Assembly: GCF_022758885.1 (NCBI RefSeq)
Contig: NZ_JALEBH010000001.1
Span: 3,255,501-3,319,500 of the forward strand
Origin: Sphingobium sp. BYY-5
GTDB lineage: Bacteria; Pseudomonadota; Alphaproteobacteria; Sphingomonadales; Sphingomonadaceae
DNA length: 64,000 nucleotides
Direction: 5' to 3'
Part shown: one piece after another, positions 1 to 7,998 of the stretch
How positions within the stretch are numbered: position 1 is the stretch's first letter
Layout: each line of letters starts with the position of its first letter
Position numbers and translations under genes: made by a program
The notes under the pieces: model-generated
The model's database searches: none
Seen by the model: the letters and a program-made list of their open reading frames with translations, nothing else
What the model was told of the DNA's origin: nothing

Positions 1-1
1 G

Positions 2-265
2 GCACAGCCCCGGCTGATGGCCTTCCTCCAGGCGCAGGGCCATATCGAGCCGGAGGAAATGGCGCGCACCTTCAACTGCGGCGTCGGCATGGTGCTGGCC
101 GTGGATGACGCGCATGTCGCTGCCGTGACCAAGGCGCTGGAGGACGCGGGCGAAACCGTCTTCCGCATCGGCGCGGTCGAGGCGGGCGACAAAGGCTGCA
201 CCGTTAAGGGCAGCCAGGAAACATGGAGCGCGCAGGCCGACTGGTCGGCGACGCATCTGGGCTGA
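2..265 (+). CDS. purM: PurM, C-terminal fragment (AIR synthetase)
   Basis: This is the C-terminal end, about 87 residues, of phosphoribosylformylglycinamidine cyclo-ligase, which closes the imidazole ring to form AIR in purine synthesis. The reading frame is open from the left edge, so the start lies outside the window. The visible part has the typical PurM tail: the block [15 protein letters not shown], then an alternating beta/alpha stretch and a [14 protein letters not shown] turn. It ends at TGA 263-265. It is followed by purN after an 86-bp gap holding an inverted repeat; purM-purN adjacency is a standard bacterial arrangement and supports both calls. Confidence 0.9.
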   Translation, partial: AQPRLMAFLQAQGHIEPEEMARTFNCGVGMVLAVDDAHVAAVTKALEDAGETVFRIGAVEAGDKGCTVKGSQETWSAQADWSATHLG

Positions 266-283
266 TCCTCACACACAACCTCC

Positions 284-341
284 GTTCGGTTCGAGCTTGT
301 CGAGAACGGCGCGCAGGGTTCTCGACAAGCTCGAACCAAAC
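284..341. repeat. Inverted repeat between purM and purN
   Basis: Two 24-bp arms (284-307 and 318-341) match as inverted copies with one mismatch, around a 10-bp loop. The core AGCTTGTCGA is shared with the larger inverted repeats at 21426-21503 and 49017-49094, so this looks like a member of a dispersed intergenic repeat family. In RNA it would form a strong hairpin between purM and purN, either a partial terminator or a processing site. Confidence 0.8.
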
Positions 342-351
342 GGGGTTGGGT

Positions 352-1302
352 ATGAACAAGGCAAAAGTCGCAGTCCTGATTTCCGGCCGTGGCTCCAACA
401 TGGCCGCCTTGCTCTATGCGGCGAAGGCGGAGAGCTGTCCCTATGAGATCGTGCTGGTCGCCGCCAATGATCCCGATGCCGCCGGGTTGACGCTTGCCGC
501 CGCCGAAGGGATCGCGACCTTCGGCCAGAGCCACAAGGGAATGAAGCGCGCCGAATTCGACCGGATCATCGACGCGCAATTGCGCGAGGCGGGCGCGCAA
601 TATGTCGCGCTCGCCGGCTATATGCGCCTGCTCTCCCCCGAATTCGTGTCCGGCTGGGAAAACCGGATGCTCAATATCCATCCCAGCTTGCTGCCCAAAT
701 ATAAGGGCCTCGACACGCACCAGCGCGCCATCGACGCAGGCGATGCCCATGCCGGCTGTTCGGTCCATATCGTCACGGCCGAACTGGACGATGGCCCGGT
801 GCTGGGGCAGACCCCGGTCGCGATCCTGCCCGGCGACAGCGCCGACAGCCTCGCCGCGCGTATCCTGATCGCGGAGCATCAGCTTTATTCCCGCACCCTG
901 GCCGATTTCGTCACCCGCGAGCGCCAGCCCGACTGGCTGCTGAACAAGGTGCGCGAAGCCGCGCTGGCGCTGCCGCAGGCGGACGAGATCGTCTCACACG
1001 GGATGCCCTGCTTCGGTATCGTCAAGGGCAAGAAATTCGCCTATTTCACCCGCGATCATCATGGCGACGGCATCATCGCCGTTCTGGTCAAGACCACCGC
1101 GCCCGACGAACAGGCGATGCTGATCGAAAGCGACCCGGCGCGCTATTATCGTCCCGCCTATTTCGGCGTCGACTGGGTCGGCATCCGTCTTGACCTGGGC
1201 GACACCGACTGGGATCATGTGGCGGAACGGCTGCACGCAAGCTGGCGCCAGATCGCGCCCAGGAAGCTGCTGGGCCTGATGGACATCGCTGACCCGTTTT
1301 AG
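352..1302 (+). CDS. purN: PurN glycinamide ribonucleotide formyltransferase fused to a YjbR/MmcQ-like domain
   Basis: Residues 1-200 are a full GAR transformylase, which transfers a formyl group from 10-formyl-THF to GAR in the cytoplasm. Seen motifs are the N-terminal SGRGSNM phosphate loop, the catalytic pair N108 and H110 in LNIHPSLLPKYKGLDTH, and D146 in ELDDGPV. The protein continues to 316 residues instead of about 200. Residues ~205-312 resemble the MmcQ/YjbR (DUF419) fold, with the landmarks VREAALALP, SHGMPCFGI, KKFAYF and a C-terminal helix. The start at 352 places the first residue just before the PurN core; longer frames upstream lack homology. The role of the added domain is unknown. 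Confidence is high for PurN and moderate for the tail. Confidence 0.93.
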   Translation: MNKAKVAVLISGRGSNMAALLYAAKAESCPYEIVLVAANDPDAAGLTLAAAEGIATFGQSHKGMKRAEFDRIIDAQLREAGAQYVALAGYMRLLSPEFVSGWENRMLNIHPSLLPKYKGLDTHQRAIDAGDAHAGCSVHIVTAELDDGPVLGQTPVAILPGDSADSLAARILIAEHQLYSRTLADFVTRERQPDWLLNKVREAALALPQADEIVSHGMPCFGIVKGKKFAYFTRDHHGDGIIAVLVKTTAPDEQAMLIESDPARYYRPAYFGVDWVGIRLDLGDTDWDHVAERLHASWRQIAPRKLLGLMDIADPF

Positions 1303-1318
1303 GGCTGACCCGTTTTAG
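1288..1318. repeat. Tandem duplication at the purN stop
   Basis: The 15-bp sequence GCTGACCCGTTTTAG at 1288-1302, the last codons and stop of purN, is repeated exactly at 1304-1318 with one G between. It looks like a recent 16-bp tandem duplication that leaves the protein unchanged. Confidence 0.85.
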
Positions 1319-1345
1319 AGGCGTGTGGACGCTTCATTTTCCTTC

Positions 1346-1431
1346 GTCATGTCGGGCTTGACCCGGCATCCCGCTTCTTTCTTAAGCGCAACCGGAGAAG
1401 AAGCGGGACCCCGGATCAAGTCCGGGGTGAC
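1346..1431. repeat. Long imperfect inverted repeat
   Basis: Arms of about 37 bp (1346-1382 and 1395-1431) are inverted copies with several mismatches. They carry the GTCATG-CCGG-CTTGA-CCGG pattern also seen perfectly at 7875-7956. It lies between purN and yhhQ, where a long RNA hairpin could end transcription. The gap 1303-1565 holds no gene. Confidence 0.75.
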
Positions 1432-1467
1432 GGTTGTATAAATGGCTGGAAATGGTCGATTGCAGTC

Positions 1468-1490
1468 ATCCTCCCCTGGCAGGGGAGGAT
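1468..1490. terminator. Perfect 10-bp hairpin upstream of yhhQ
   Basis: ATCCTCCCCT (1468-1477), a 3-nt loop and AGGGGAGGAT (1481-1490) form a perfect stem. There is no T-run, so it may be a factor-dependent or partial terminator. A similar hairpin sits after marC at 6733-6759. Confidence 0.5.
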
Positions 1491-1565
1491 GAATAGCCCA
1501 CTTCCGCTCGTCGGCGGTCATGTCCCTATCTTCCCCAGCCGCGCGAATCCCGGTAAGGGCTGACG

Positions 1566-2198
1566 ATGACTACGACCTCCGCGCCCATCCGCCGCTCTCT
1601 CTTCATCTTTTCCATCCTGTACGGCGGCATGGTGTGCATGGCCGGCGTGCTGGGGGTGAAGCAGGTGGCGCTGGGGCCGCTGGCGGTGGAGGCGGGGATT
1701 TTCGCCTTTCTGCTGCTGGTGATCCTGTCCAGCGCCGTGTCCGAACTGCATGGCCAGAAGACGGCGACCACGCTGGTGCGTCTGGGCTTCGTGCCGCTGC
1801 TGGTGTCGGCCGCGCTGATCCACATCGTTATCGCGCTGCCGCATGATCCGGGCATGTATCCCCCCGCGATCGACGCTTTCCCGATCGTCGTGGGTCAGGG
1901 TTCGCGCATGATGCTGGCGGGGCTTATTTCGTACGGCGCGTCGCAGACGCTCAACGTCTTCATCTTCTCCAAGCTGTCGCGCGGAGAGGGGAAGCTGGTC
2001 TGGCTGCGCGGCATGATCGCCAGCGTCATCTCGCAAGTCGTCGACACTTTGCTGTTCATCACCATCTCCTTCCTGGGCGAGCGGCCGATCCTGGACCTGA
2101 TGGTCGGACAGATGATCGCCAAGGTGATCCTGTCGATCATCCTGGTGCCACCGCTCATCTCGCTGGCGGTGTCACTGGGGCGTCGGCTCGATCGTTGA
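1566..2198 (+). CDS. yhhQ: Queuosine precursor transporter (YhhQ/VUT family)
   Basis: This 210-residue integral membrane protein has about six hydrophobic segments and matches the VUT_1/QPTR family, which imports queuosine precursors such as preQ0 for tRNA wobble-base modification. Recognisable family features are the N-terminal hydrophobic helix followed by a short loop, the VSELHGQK segment after helix 2, the SQTLNVFIFSKL segment, and the late SQVVDTLLFITISF helix. Length is normal. The start at 1566 is followed by a Thr/Ser-rich N-terminus before the first helix. No preQ1 riboswitch signature was found upstream, so regulation is unclear. Confidence 0.88.
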   Translation: MTTTSAPIRRSLFIFSILYGGMVCMAGVLGVKQVALGPLAVEAGIFAFLLLVILSSAVSELHGQKTATTLVRLGFVPLLVSAALIHIVIALPHDPGMYPPAIDAFPIVVGQGSRMMLAGLISYGASQTLNVFIFSKLSRGEGKLVWLRGMIASVISQVVDTLLFITISFLGERPILDLMVGQMIAKVILSIILVPPLISLAVSLGRRLDR

Positions 2199-2278
2199 GC
2201 ATTTTCCAGTTGACCGGTACGGTCGACGGCTCGGAAAATGCGGTGGCAAAAGCAGGAGCGTTTCCGCTTGTGCGGAAA
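2199..2278. terminator. Two hairpins between yhhQ and argB
   Basis: GCATTTTCC (2199-2207) pairs with GGAAAATGC (2233-2241). A second tight hairpin, TTTCCGC (2261-2267), loop TTGT, GCGGAAA (2272-2278), is followed by AAGCTCTTTTCTT. The second has terminator geometry for yhhQ transcripts. Both lie upstream of the argB start at 2325. Confidence 0.6.
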
Positions 2279-2324
2279 AGCTCTTTTCTTGCGGTAGCGG
2301 GCATATGGCCTTAAGCGCGCGCGC

Positions 2325-3230
2325 ATGAACAGCAAGCACGCCCCCGATCCGGCCCTCCTCGCCAAGGCTGAAACCCTCGTCGAAGCGCTGCCCTATATGC
2401 AGCGTTATGCGGGCAAGACCTTCGTTGTCAAATATGGCGGCCACGCCATGGGCGATCCGGAAGCGGCGCGCGATTTCGCCGAGGATGTGGTGCTGATGAA
2501 GGCGGTCGGCATCAATGTCGTCGTCGTCCATGGCGGCGGGCCGCAGATCGGCGCGATGCTCAAGAAGCTGGGCGTCGAATCGCAGTTCGTCGGCGGCCTG
2601 CGCGTCACCGACTCCGAAACCGCCAAGATCGCCGAAATGGTGCTGGCCGGTTCGATCAACAAGGAAATCGTCGGCTGGATCGCCGGCGCGGGCGGCCGCG
2701 CGGTCGGCATATCGGGTAAGGATGGCGGCCTGGTCCTGTGCGAAAAGGTGCTGGGCAAGCGCGAGGCGGATCCCAATTCGGGGATCGAGCGCAATGTCGA
2801 CCTGGGCTTTGTCGGCGATCCCGTCTCGGTCGATCGCCGGATTCTCGACACGCTGGCGCAGGATGGCATCATCCCCGTCGTCGCCCCGGTGGGCATCGGC
2901 ACGGACGGCCATACCTATAATGTCAACGCGGATACCATGGCGGGTGCGATCGCGGCGGAGCTGAAGGCGTCGCGCTTCTTCCTGCTGACCGACGTGCCGG
3001 GCGTGCTCGACAAGCAGGGGCAGTTGCTGACCGACCTCGACCCGGAGGCGATCCATGGGCTGGAGGCCGACGGCACGATCAGCGGGGGCATGATCCCCAA
3101 GCTGGAAACCTGCGTCCGCGCGGTCGAGAGCGGGGTGGACGCCGCCGTCATCCTTGACGGCCGGGTGCCGCACGCGATGTTGCTCGAAATCTTCACCGAT
3201 CGCGGCGCGGGTACGCTGGTGCGGAAGTAA
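2325..3230 (+). CDS. argB: Acetylglutamate kinase
   Basis: ArgB phosphorylates N-acetylglutamate, the second step of arginine biosynthesis. The 301-residue protein has the amino-acid kinase fold in order: the glycine-rich [11 protein letters not shown] nucleotide motif, [12 protein letters not shown], the substrate-binding FVGGLRVTD, and the late [16 protein letters not shown] and [10 protein letters not shown] motifs typical of bacterial ArgB. The N-terminal extension before KTFVVKYGG, about 26 residues, matches the longer proteobacterial form often regulated by arginine, but feedback control cannot be read from the sequence. It ends at 3230, followed by a strong bidirectional hairpin. argH lies far away at 19783, so the pathway genes are scattered. 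Confidence 0.95.
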   Translation: MNSKHAPDPALLAKAETLVEALPYMQRYAGKTFVVKYGGHAMGDPEAARDFAEDVVLMKAVGINVVVVHGGGPQIGAMLKKLGVESQFVGGLRVTDSETAKIAEMVLAGSINKEIVGWIAGAGGRAVGISGKDGGLVLCEKVLGKREADPNSGIERNVDLGFVGDPVSVDRRILDTLAQDGIIPVVAPVGIGTDGHTYNVNADTMAGAIAAELKASRFFLLTDVPGVLDKQGQLLTDLDPEAIHGLEADGTISGGMIPKLETCVRAVESGVDAAVILDGRVPHAMLLEIFTDRGAGTLVRK

Positions 3231-3242
3231 GACGATCTCTCC

Positions 3243-3264
3243 CCCCTCCCGTTTACGGGAGGGG
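3243..3264. terminator. Bidirectional terminator hairpin
   Basis: CCCCTCCCGT (3243-3252), a 2-nt loop and ACGGGAGGGG (3255-3264) form a perfect 10-bp stem between the convergent argB and GNAT genes, so it can serve both strands. Confidence 0.65.
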
Positions 3265-3265
3265 A

Positions 3266-3790
3266 TTATGAGCGCATCAGCACCCTCGGATCACGCCACG
3301 CTATCCGCTTTTCCGCCAGCGTCCGGCCATCCGGCCCCGGCTTGTCCCAGTCCTCCACTTCCACGCCGCCACGCGCCGCGTAAAAGCCGCGCGCCGCGAC
3401 ATTGTCAGTGTAGCACCAGAGGAACAGCCCCGCATCTGGCCAGCCTTCTATCGCCCAGCGGACCGCCTGGTCCAGCAGCGCGGTGCCGATCCCGCTCCCC
3501 TTGGCGGCGGGCAGCGCGTGGAGATTGTCGACCAGAGTGCCCCAGCGCGGATCGGACCCGCCGATGACGCAGGTGAAGCCGATCGGCTGTCCCTCCCGCT
3601 CGGCGATGATGACCCGCTGCCCCAGTTGCGGCGCTTCCAGCCGCTGCGTCCAGGTCGCCAGCCGATTCGCCTCGATCCCGCCCGCCAGATAGGCCGGGTC
3701 CATGATATGGGCATAGGCGATGCGCCAGCTTTGCACATGCATGGCGGCGATCAATGGGGCGTCGGCGGGGGTGGCGTGTCGGAAGTTCAT
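3266..3790 (-). CDS. GNAT family N-acetyltransferase
   Basis: This 174-residue protein has the GNAT fold: an N-terminal ATPADAPLIAAMHVQSWR segment, the central beta strand region IIAEREGQPIGFTCV, the acetyl-CoA pyrophosphate loop in AAKGSGIGTALLDQAV (motif A, Q/R-x-x-G-x-G/A) and the C-terminal NVAARGFYAARGG segment. The substrate cannot be deduced. The start at 3790 is preferred over an upstream ATG at 3844: GGGAAGCC stands just before it and the family fold begins at once. It converges on argB across a shared terminator. Confidence 0.82.
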   Translation of the reverse strand: MNFRHATPADAPLIAAMHVQSWRIAYAHIMDPAYLAGGIEANRLATWTQRLEAPQLGQRVIIAEREGQPIGFTCVIGGSDPRWGTLVDNLHALPAAKGSGIGTALLDQAVRWAIEGWPDAGLFLWCYTDNVAARGFYAARGGVEVEDWDKPGPDGRTLAEKRIAWRDPRVLMRS

Positions 3791-3921
3791 GGCTTCCCTA
3801 TAGCGCGTGCATCGAATTTGTCCCGTCGTTGGTGGAATATGCATCGCATAACGCTGGTGCCGGGGCTTGTGGCGGAGGTGCCGCCTCGGCTAGAGCGGCC
3901 ACATATATCAACGGAGACACC

Positions 3922-4212
3922 ATGGCCTACGCGCTCTATCAGATCATCGTCATCCTTCTGGATGTGCTGTGGTGGATCATCATCATCCAGGCGATCATGA
4001 GCTGGCTGATCGCTTTCAATGTCGTCAACATGGGCAATGACTTCGTCCGCACGGTGATGGTCGCGCTCGATCGGATGACCGCGCCGATCTACAACCCGAT
4101 CCGCCGGGTGATGCCGGACCTGGGCGCGCTCGACCTGTCGCCCATGGTCGTGCTGCTCGCCATCCTCATCATCCGTCAGGCTGTGTTGCCGCCGCTCTTC
4201 GGCATGGTGTGA
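3922..4212 (+). CDS. YggT family membrane protein
   Basis: This 96-residue inner-membrane protein has two hydrophobic hairpins (residues ~5-28 and ~70-94) flanking the family loop with [27 protein letters not shown]. YggT proteins are linked to osmotic tolerance and membrane organisation, but their function is not settled. The ATG at 3922 follows CGGAGAC at a good distance. Its last codons overlap the GTG start of the DUF167 gene (GTGA), the conserved yggT-yggU order. It heads a chain of five genes with 4-base overlaps ending in marC. Confidence 0.9.
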   Translation: MAYALYQIIVILLDVLWWIIIIQAIMSWLIAFNVVNMGNDFVRTVMVALDRMTAPIYNPIRRVMPDLGALDLSPMVVLLAILIIRQAVLPPLFGMV

Positions 4213-4532
4213 CGGCCTGGAGCCAGTCCGGCGACGACCTGCTGCTCAGTGTCCGGCTGACCCCCGGATCGGCGAAGGAAGCGGCCGGCGGCGGCTGGAC
4301 GGACGGGAAGGGCGCGCGCTGGCTGTCCGCCCGCGTCCGCGCCGTGCCGGAAAAGGGCAAGGCCAATGCGGCCTTGATCGCCCTGCTGGCGAAACGGCTG
4401 GATTGGTCCAAAGGCGCGATTTTGCTGGAATCGGGCGACACCAACCGGCTAAAGCGGCTGAGGATCATTGGCGGAGGCAATGCGTTGACGCGCCTGACCG
4501 CCCTCATCGAAACATGGATAGAAACGACATGA
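4209..4532 (+). CDS. DUF167 / YggU family protein
   Basis: This small cytoplasmic protein of 107 residues belongs to the UPF0235/DUF167 family. It shows the typical [12 protein letters not shown] opening, then [26 protein letters not shown] and the [12 protein letters not shown] ending. Its function is unknown in the family. The start is GTG at 4209, which overlaps the yggT stop (4210-4212) and implies translational coupling. The C-terminus runs about 20 residues beyond the family core and overlaps the folD start by four bases. Confidence 0.87.
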   Translation: MTAWSQSGDDLLLSVRLTPGSAKEAAGGGWTDGKGARWLSARVRAVPEKGKANAALIALLAKRLDWSKGAILLESGDTNRLKRLRIIGGGNALTRLTALIETWIETT

Positions 4533-5422
4533 CCATCGGCAAGATCATCGACGGCAAGGCCTTTGCGGCGGGACTGCGCGACAAGGTGGCCGAGGGCGTC
4601 GTGGGCTTCGTCGCACAGGCCGGTCGCAAGCCGGGGCTGGCGGTCGTGCTGGTCGGCGAAGATCCGGCGAGCAGCGTCTATGTCCGCTCCAAGGGCAAGA
4701 TGACTGTCGCTTCCGGCATGGAGAGCTTCGAGTTCAAGCGCCCGGACAGCATCGGCGAGGATGATCTGCTCGACCTGATCGAGGAGCTGAATCACGACGA
4801 GCGGGTCGACGGCATATTGGTCCAGTTGCCGCTCCCCAGCCATATCGACGAGGCCGCCGTGATCGGCGCGATCGACCCGGCCAAGGATGTGGACGGCTTC
4901 CATGTCGTCAATGCCGGCCGTCTCGCTACGGGGCAGGAGGCGCTGGTGCCCTGCACGCCGATGGGCTGCATCATGTTGCTGAAGGACGAGCTGGGCGACC
5001 TGAGCGGCCTGGAGGCGGTGGTTGTCGGCCGCTCCAACATCGTAGGCAAGCCGATGGCGCAGTTGCTGTTGGCGGAGAATGCGACCGTCACCCTGGCGCA
5101 CAGCCGCACCCGCGACCTGGCCAGCGTCGTTCACCGTGCGGACATCGTCGTCGCCGCCGTCGGCCGGGCGGAGATGGTGAAGGGCGAATGGATCAAGCCC
5201 GGCGCGACCGTGATCGACGTCGGCATCAACCGCATCACCGATACCGAGGATGGCAAGAGCCGCATCGTCGGCGACGTCGCCACCGCCGAAGCGCTGGCCC
5301 ATGTCGGCGCCATCACCCCGGTACCGGGCGGCGTCGGGCCGATGACCATCGCGGTGCTGCTGCGCAATACGCTGGTCGCCGCCCATGCGCGCGCCGGGCT
5401 GGCGAAGCCCGAGGGGCTGTGA
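4529..5422 (+). CDS. folD: FolD methylenetetrahydrofolate dehydrogenase/cyclohydrolase
   Basis: FolD interconverts 5,10-methylene-THF, methenyl-THF and 10-formyl-THF with NADP+, supplying the formyl donor used by PurN. The 297-residue protein has the catalytic Y51-x3-K55 in [10 protein letters not shown], the substrate motif near [17 protein letters not shown], the Rossmann motif [16 protein letters not shown] and the C-terminal [15 protein letters not shown]. The ATG at 4529 overlaps the upstream stop (ATGA). A longer in-frame extension from 4403 has no family similarity and lies inside the previous gene. Confidence 0.96.
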   Translation: MTIGKIIDGKAFAAGLRDKVAEGVVGFVAQAGRKPGLAVVLVGEDPASSVYVRSKGKMTVASGMESFEFKRPDSIGEDDLLDLIEELNHDERVDGILVQLPLPSHIDEAAVIGAIDPAKDVDGFHVVNAGRLATGQEALVPCTPMGCIMLLKDELGDLSGLEAVVVGRSNIVGKPMAQLLLAENATVTLAHSRTRDLASVVHRADIVVAAVGRAEMVKGEWIKPGATVIDVGINRITDTEDGKSRIVGDVATAEALAHVGAITPVPGGVGPMTIAVLLRNTLVAAHARAGLAKPEGL

Positions 5423-6096
5423 GGGCGCGACTTGCCCTGCTGACCTTGGGGGCCGTGGTGCTGCCCGCTGCCGTGATGGCAGCGAAGCCGCCTTTGCGTT
5501 TCCAGCCTGATCCCAGTTCCGTGATCGCGGCGGAGATCGCCTTCAACCGGCTGGCGCAGGAAAAGGGGCAATGGACCGCGTTCCGTGAGACCGCCGCCGA
5601 GGATGCGGTGATGTTCGTGCCGCAGAAGGTGCTGGCGCAGGATTGGCTGAGGAAACAGGCCGATCCGCCCGCTTCGGTCAAATGGGCGCCGTCGATCGTC
5701 TATGTGTCCTGCGACGGCAACCTGGCCGCCAGCACTGGCGAATGGACACGGCCCGACGGATCGGTCGGCTATTTCACCACCATCTGGCGTCGCGGCAAGA
5801 AGGGCCGCTGGCAGTGGATTCTCGACCATGGCGACACGCTGGCCACCCCGCGCGCGACGCCGGAGTTCCTGACCGGCAAGGTCGCCACCTGCAAGCGCGG
5901 CGCGCGTCCGGATGGTCCGCCGCCGCCGCCGCCGCCGCCGGGCGGCAAACCTGGAGAGATCGCCCCGCCGCCGGACGAAAGTCTGGTCTGGACCGCCGAT
6001 GCCGCTGTCGACAACAGCCGTCGCGTCACCGTGAGGATGTGGACCGGCGAGGCCTATGAAACCGTCATCGACGACCGGGTGAAGGCTGGATCATGA
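5419..6096 (+). CDS. Secreted NTF2/SnoaL-like protein of unknown function
   Basis: The GTG at 5419 overlaps the folD stop (GTGA) and gives a 225-residue protein. It begins with a clear signal peptide ([19 protein letters not shown]). A compact domain at residues ~35-160 resembles the NTF2/SnoaL superfamily (DUF4440-like), with [14 protein letters not shown] and [16 protein letters not shown] proline run of about eight residues (5920-5940) and a Lys/Gly-rich linker separate it from a short C-terminal segment. No catalytic residues can be assigned. Its overlap with marC suggests one translated unit. It is probably periplasmic. Confidence 0.72.
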   Translation: MRARLALLTLGAVVLPAAVMAAKPPLRFQPDPSSVIAAEIAFNRLAQEKGQWTAFRETAAEDAVMFVPQKVLAQDWLRKQADPPASVKWAPSIVYVSCDGNLAASTGEWTRPDGSVGYFTTIWRRGKKGRWQWILDHGDTLATPRATPEFLTGKVATCKRGARPDGPPPPPPPPGGKPGEIAPPPDESLVWTADAAVDNSRRVTVRMWTGEAYETVIDDRVKAGS

Positions 6097-6713
6097 CCGC
6101 TTTGTTCCTTTCCGCCTTCGTCACCCTGTTCGTGGTGATCGACCCGCCGGGCTGTGCGCCCATCTATGCCAGCCTGACCGCAGGGGCGAACCAGGCGCAG
6201 CGCCAGGCGATGGCGATCCGCGCGGTCGGCATTGCGGCGGCGATCCTGCTGGTCTTCGCGCTTTGGGGCAAGCAATTGCTGGGCGTGCTGGGCATTGCGC
6301 TCGACAGCTTCCGCATTGCCGGCGGCATCATGCTGTTCATGATCGCCATGGACATGGTGTTCGAAAAACGCACCCAGCGGCGCGAGGACCGGGCGCAGAA
6401 GATCAGCACCGAAGAGCCGCATGTCGAGGATGTCTCGGTCTTTCCCATGGCGATGCCGATGATCGCCGGGCCGGGATCGATCGCCACGGTCATGCTGCTG
6501 ATGTCGCGCGCCAACGGCCTGTCGGAACGGATGGTCGTGCTGGGCGCGGTGGTGCTGACGCTGGCGCTGATGCTGGGCGCGCTGCTCGCGGCCGGGCCGT
6601 TGATGGCGATGCTGGGGCGCAAGATCGAGGCGGTCATCACCCGCCTGCTGGGCGTGCTACTGGCGGCGCTGGCAGCCCAGTTCGTGATTGACGGATTGAA
6701 GGCGAGTTTTTAG
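6093..6713 (+). CDS. MarC family integral membrane protein
   Basis: This 206-residue protein has six predicted membrane segments and the MarC/UPF0056 pattern: LFVVIDPPGCAPIYASLT near the N-terminus and FPMAMPMIAGPGSIATVMLL in the fourth segment. The family was once tied to multiple antibiotic resistance, but that role was not upheld and the function is unknown. It is the last gene of the yggT-folD chain, overlapping the previous stop by ATGA, and is followed directly by a hairpin terminator at 6733-6759. Confidence 0.88.
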   Translation: MTALFLSAFVTLFVVIDPPGCAPIYASLTAGANQAQRQAMAIRAVGIAAAILLVFALWGKQLLGVLGIALDSFRIAGGIMLFMIAMDMVFEKRTQRREDRAQKISTEEPHVEDVSVFPMAMPMIAGPGSIATVMLLMSRANGLSERMVVLGAVVLTLALMLGALLAAGPLMAMLGRKIEAVITRLLGVLLAALAAQFVIDGLKASF

Positions 6714-6732
6714 AGTAGCGGTCGAGCATAAG

Positions 6733-6759
6733 AAACCTTCCCCTGGCAGGGGAGGGTTT
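6733..6759. terminator. Terminator hairpin after marC
   Basis: AAACCTTCCCCT (6733-6744), loop GGC, AGGGGAGGGTTT (6748-6759) pair over 12 bp with one G-T wobble. It serves the marC transcript and touches the stop of the convergent DUF4188 gene, so it may act both ways. Confidence 0.7.
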
Positions 6760-7204
6760 AGGTCCGTTTCATCCGCGATCGTGCTGAGAGGAACGGACCG
6801 ACGGGCGCCAGCGGCGGCGCGAAGCGGCCGAAGCCGATAGGCTGGGGCATGTCGATATAGACCGCCTCCATCATGCCGTTGCGGCTATATGTTTCATGCC
6901 AGAAGCCCGCGCCGCCATCACCCCTGGCGAAGTCGCGCCACCAGCCGATATGGGGCATGGCGCAGGTGAAGCGCTCCAGGCTGTCGAGGTCGCGCCAATA
7001 TTGGCGGATGCCGATATGGTTCCAGGCAAAAAGAAACTGTTCATGGCCCAGCAGCCCTTCGGGCGGGTCACGCTCGATCCTGCGCAGGCCGCGGCCGATG
7101 CGCAGCAGCGACAGCAGGCCGCGCAGGCGTGACACGCGGAAGCCGAGCAGGATGACGATCAGATCGGGATAGACGTCGAGGTCGACGGATTGACGGACTT
7201 GCAT
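6758..7204 (-). CDS. DUF4188 / monooxygenase-like protein
   Basis: This 148-residue protein resembles the DUF4188 (Monooxy_af470-like) family of small dimeric alpha-beta barrel proteins. Seen features are the LIVILLGFRVSRLRGLLSLLRIG opening, the QYWRDLDSLERFT segment and PHIGWWRDFARGDGGAGFWHETY near the end. The family is thought to include heme or aldoxime-related enzymes, but no activity is proved here. It is transcribed divergently from a TetR regulator across two matching operator palindromes, so it is very likely that regulator's target. Confidence 0.72.
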   Translation of the reverse strand: MQVRQSVDLDVYPDLIVILLGFRVSRLRGLLSLLRIGRGLRRIERDPPEGLLGHEQFLFAWNHIGIRQYWRDLDSLERFTCAMPHIGWWRDFARGDGGAGFWHETYSRNGMMEAVYIDMPQPIGFGRFAPPLAPVGPFLSARSRMKRT

Positions 7205-7218
7205 GATAGGACTCGGCG

Positions 7219-7264
7219 ATGTTTATGATGTAAACATACCCAGGAATGATTACGGTGTAAACAT
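7219..7264. promoter_or_regulatory. Twin TetR operators between DUF4188 and tetR genes
   Basis: Two 19-bp sites with the same layout lie 27 bp apart centre to centre: ATGTTTA-N5-TAAACAT at 7219-7237 (perfect palindrome) and ATGATTA-N5-TAAACAT at 7246-7264 (one half degenerate). They fill the 63-bp gap between the divergent genes and run up to the regulator start at 7268, as expected for autoregulation and repression of the neighbour. Confidence 0.8.
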
Positions 7265-7267
7265 GCT

Positions 7268-7825
7268 ATGGCCAAAGACATGACTTCATCGCTGCACGCT
7301 CGTCTGGTCGACTGCGCGCTTGCCCTGTTGGAAGCGGGAGAAAGCGATCTCAGCCTGCGCGCGGTGGCGCGATCGGCGGCAGTATCGGCCATGGCGCCCT
7401 ATCGCCATTTCGCCGACAAGGCCGCGTTGATGGCGGCGGTGGCCCTGCGCGGTTTTGCGATGCTGGAGGCGGATGCAGCCACCGCCGATTCCATCGGCGA
7501 TTCGGCTGCGGACGCTCTGACGGGGCAGGGATTGGCCTATATTGCCTTCGCTCGTCGGCACCCGGCGCTGTTCCGGCTGATGTTCGCCGATGGCGCGGGC
7601 CTGGAATTGCCGCATGAACAATGTCTGGGCGCCTATGCGCTGATGGTGCGGCGGGTGGCCGAACTGGCGCCCGATCAGGCCGGGGCAGGGGTGCTGACCT
7701 GCTGGGGATTGGTCCATGGCCTCGCCACATTGGCGCTGGACGGCCGTTTGCCGCCCGATCCGGCGACGGAGCGGGCGGCATTGGAACTGATGACGCAGGC
7801 GCTTGCCGCCCGCGCCGGGGCCTAG
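7268..7825 (+). CDS. TetR/AcrR family regulator
   Basis: This 185-residue regulator has an N-terminal helix-turn-helix at residues ~5-55, with SDLSLRAVARSAAVSAMAPYRHFADKAALMAAV as the canonical TetR pattern; MAPYRHF replaces the usual YxHF contact. The C-terminal part (residues ~80-185) resembles the TetR-like WHG domain and contains CWGLVHGLATL. It probably represses itself and the DUF4188 gene through the sites at 7219-7264. The inducer is unknown. The ATG at 7268 starts just after the second operator. Confidence 0.88.
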   Translation: MAKDMTSSLHARLVDCALALLEAGESDLSLRAVARSAAVSAMAPYRHFADKAALMAAVALRGFAMLEADAATADSIGDSAADALTGQGLAYIAFARRHPALFRLMFADGAGLELPHEQCLGAYALMVRRVAELAPDQAGAGVLTCWGLVHGLATLALDGRLPPDPATERAALELMTQALAARAGA

Positions 7826-7874
7826 CTCAGATCGACATTCAGGTTAAAGCGGAAGCCTTAGCCTCATTCTCAAC

Positions 7875-7956
7875 GTCATGCCGGACTTGATCCGGCATCC
7901 AGAGTCGGAGGCGACGCCTTTTGTGGCCCTGGATGCCGGATCAAGTCCGGCATGAC
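7875..7956. repeat. Perfect 28-bp inverted repeat
   Basis: Arms 7875-7902 and 7929-7956 are perfect inverted copies (GTCATGCCGGACTTGATCC... and its complement) around a 26-bp loop. It lies between the convergent tetR and OmpA-like genes, so it may end both transcripts. It is the best copy of the family seen in weaker form at 1346-1431 and 10575-10611. Confidence 0.88.
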
Positions 7957-7998
7957 AGCTTGGGAAGCGCCAAACTGTGAATGTCGATCCGCCCTAGC

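Noticed and set aside
1441..1565. preQ1 riboswitch before the queuosine precursor transporter
   Set aside because: No preQ1-I or -II consensus could be aligned; only a hairpin is present.
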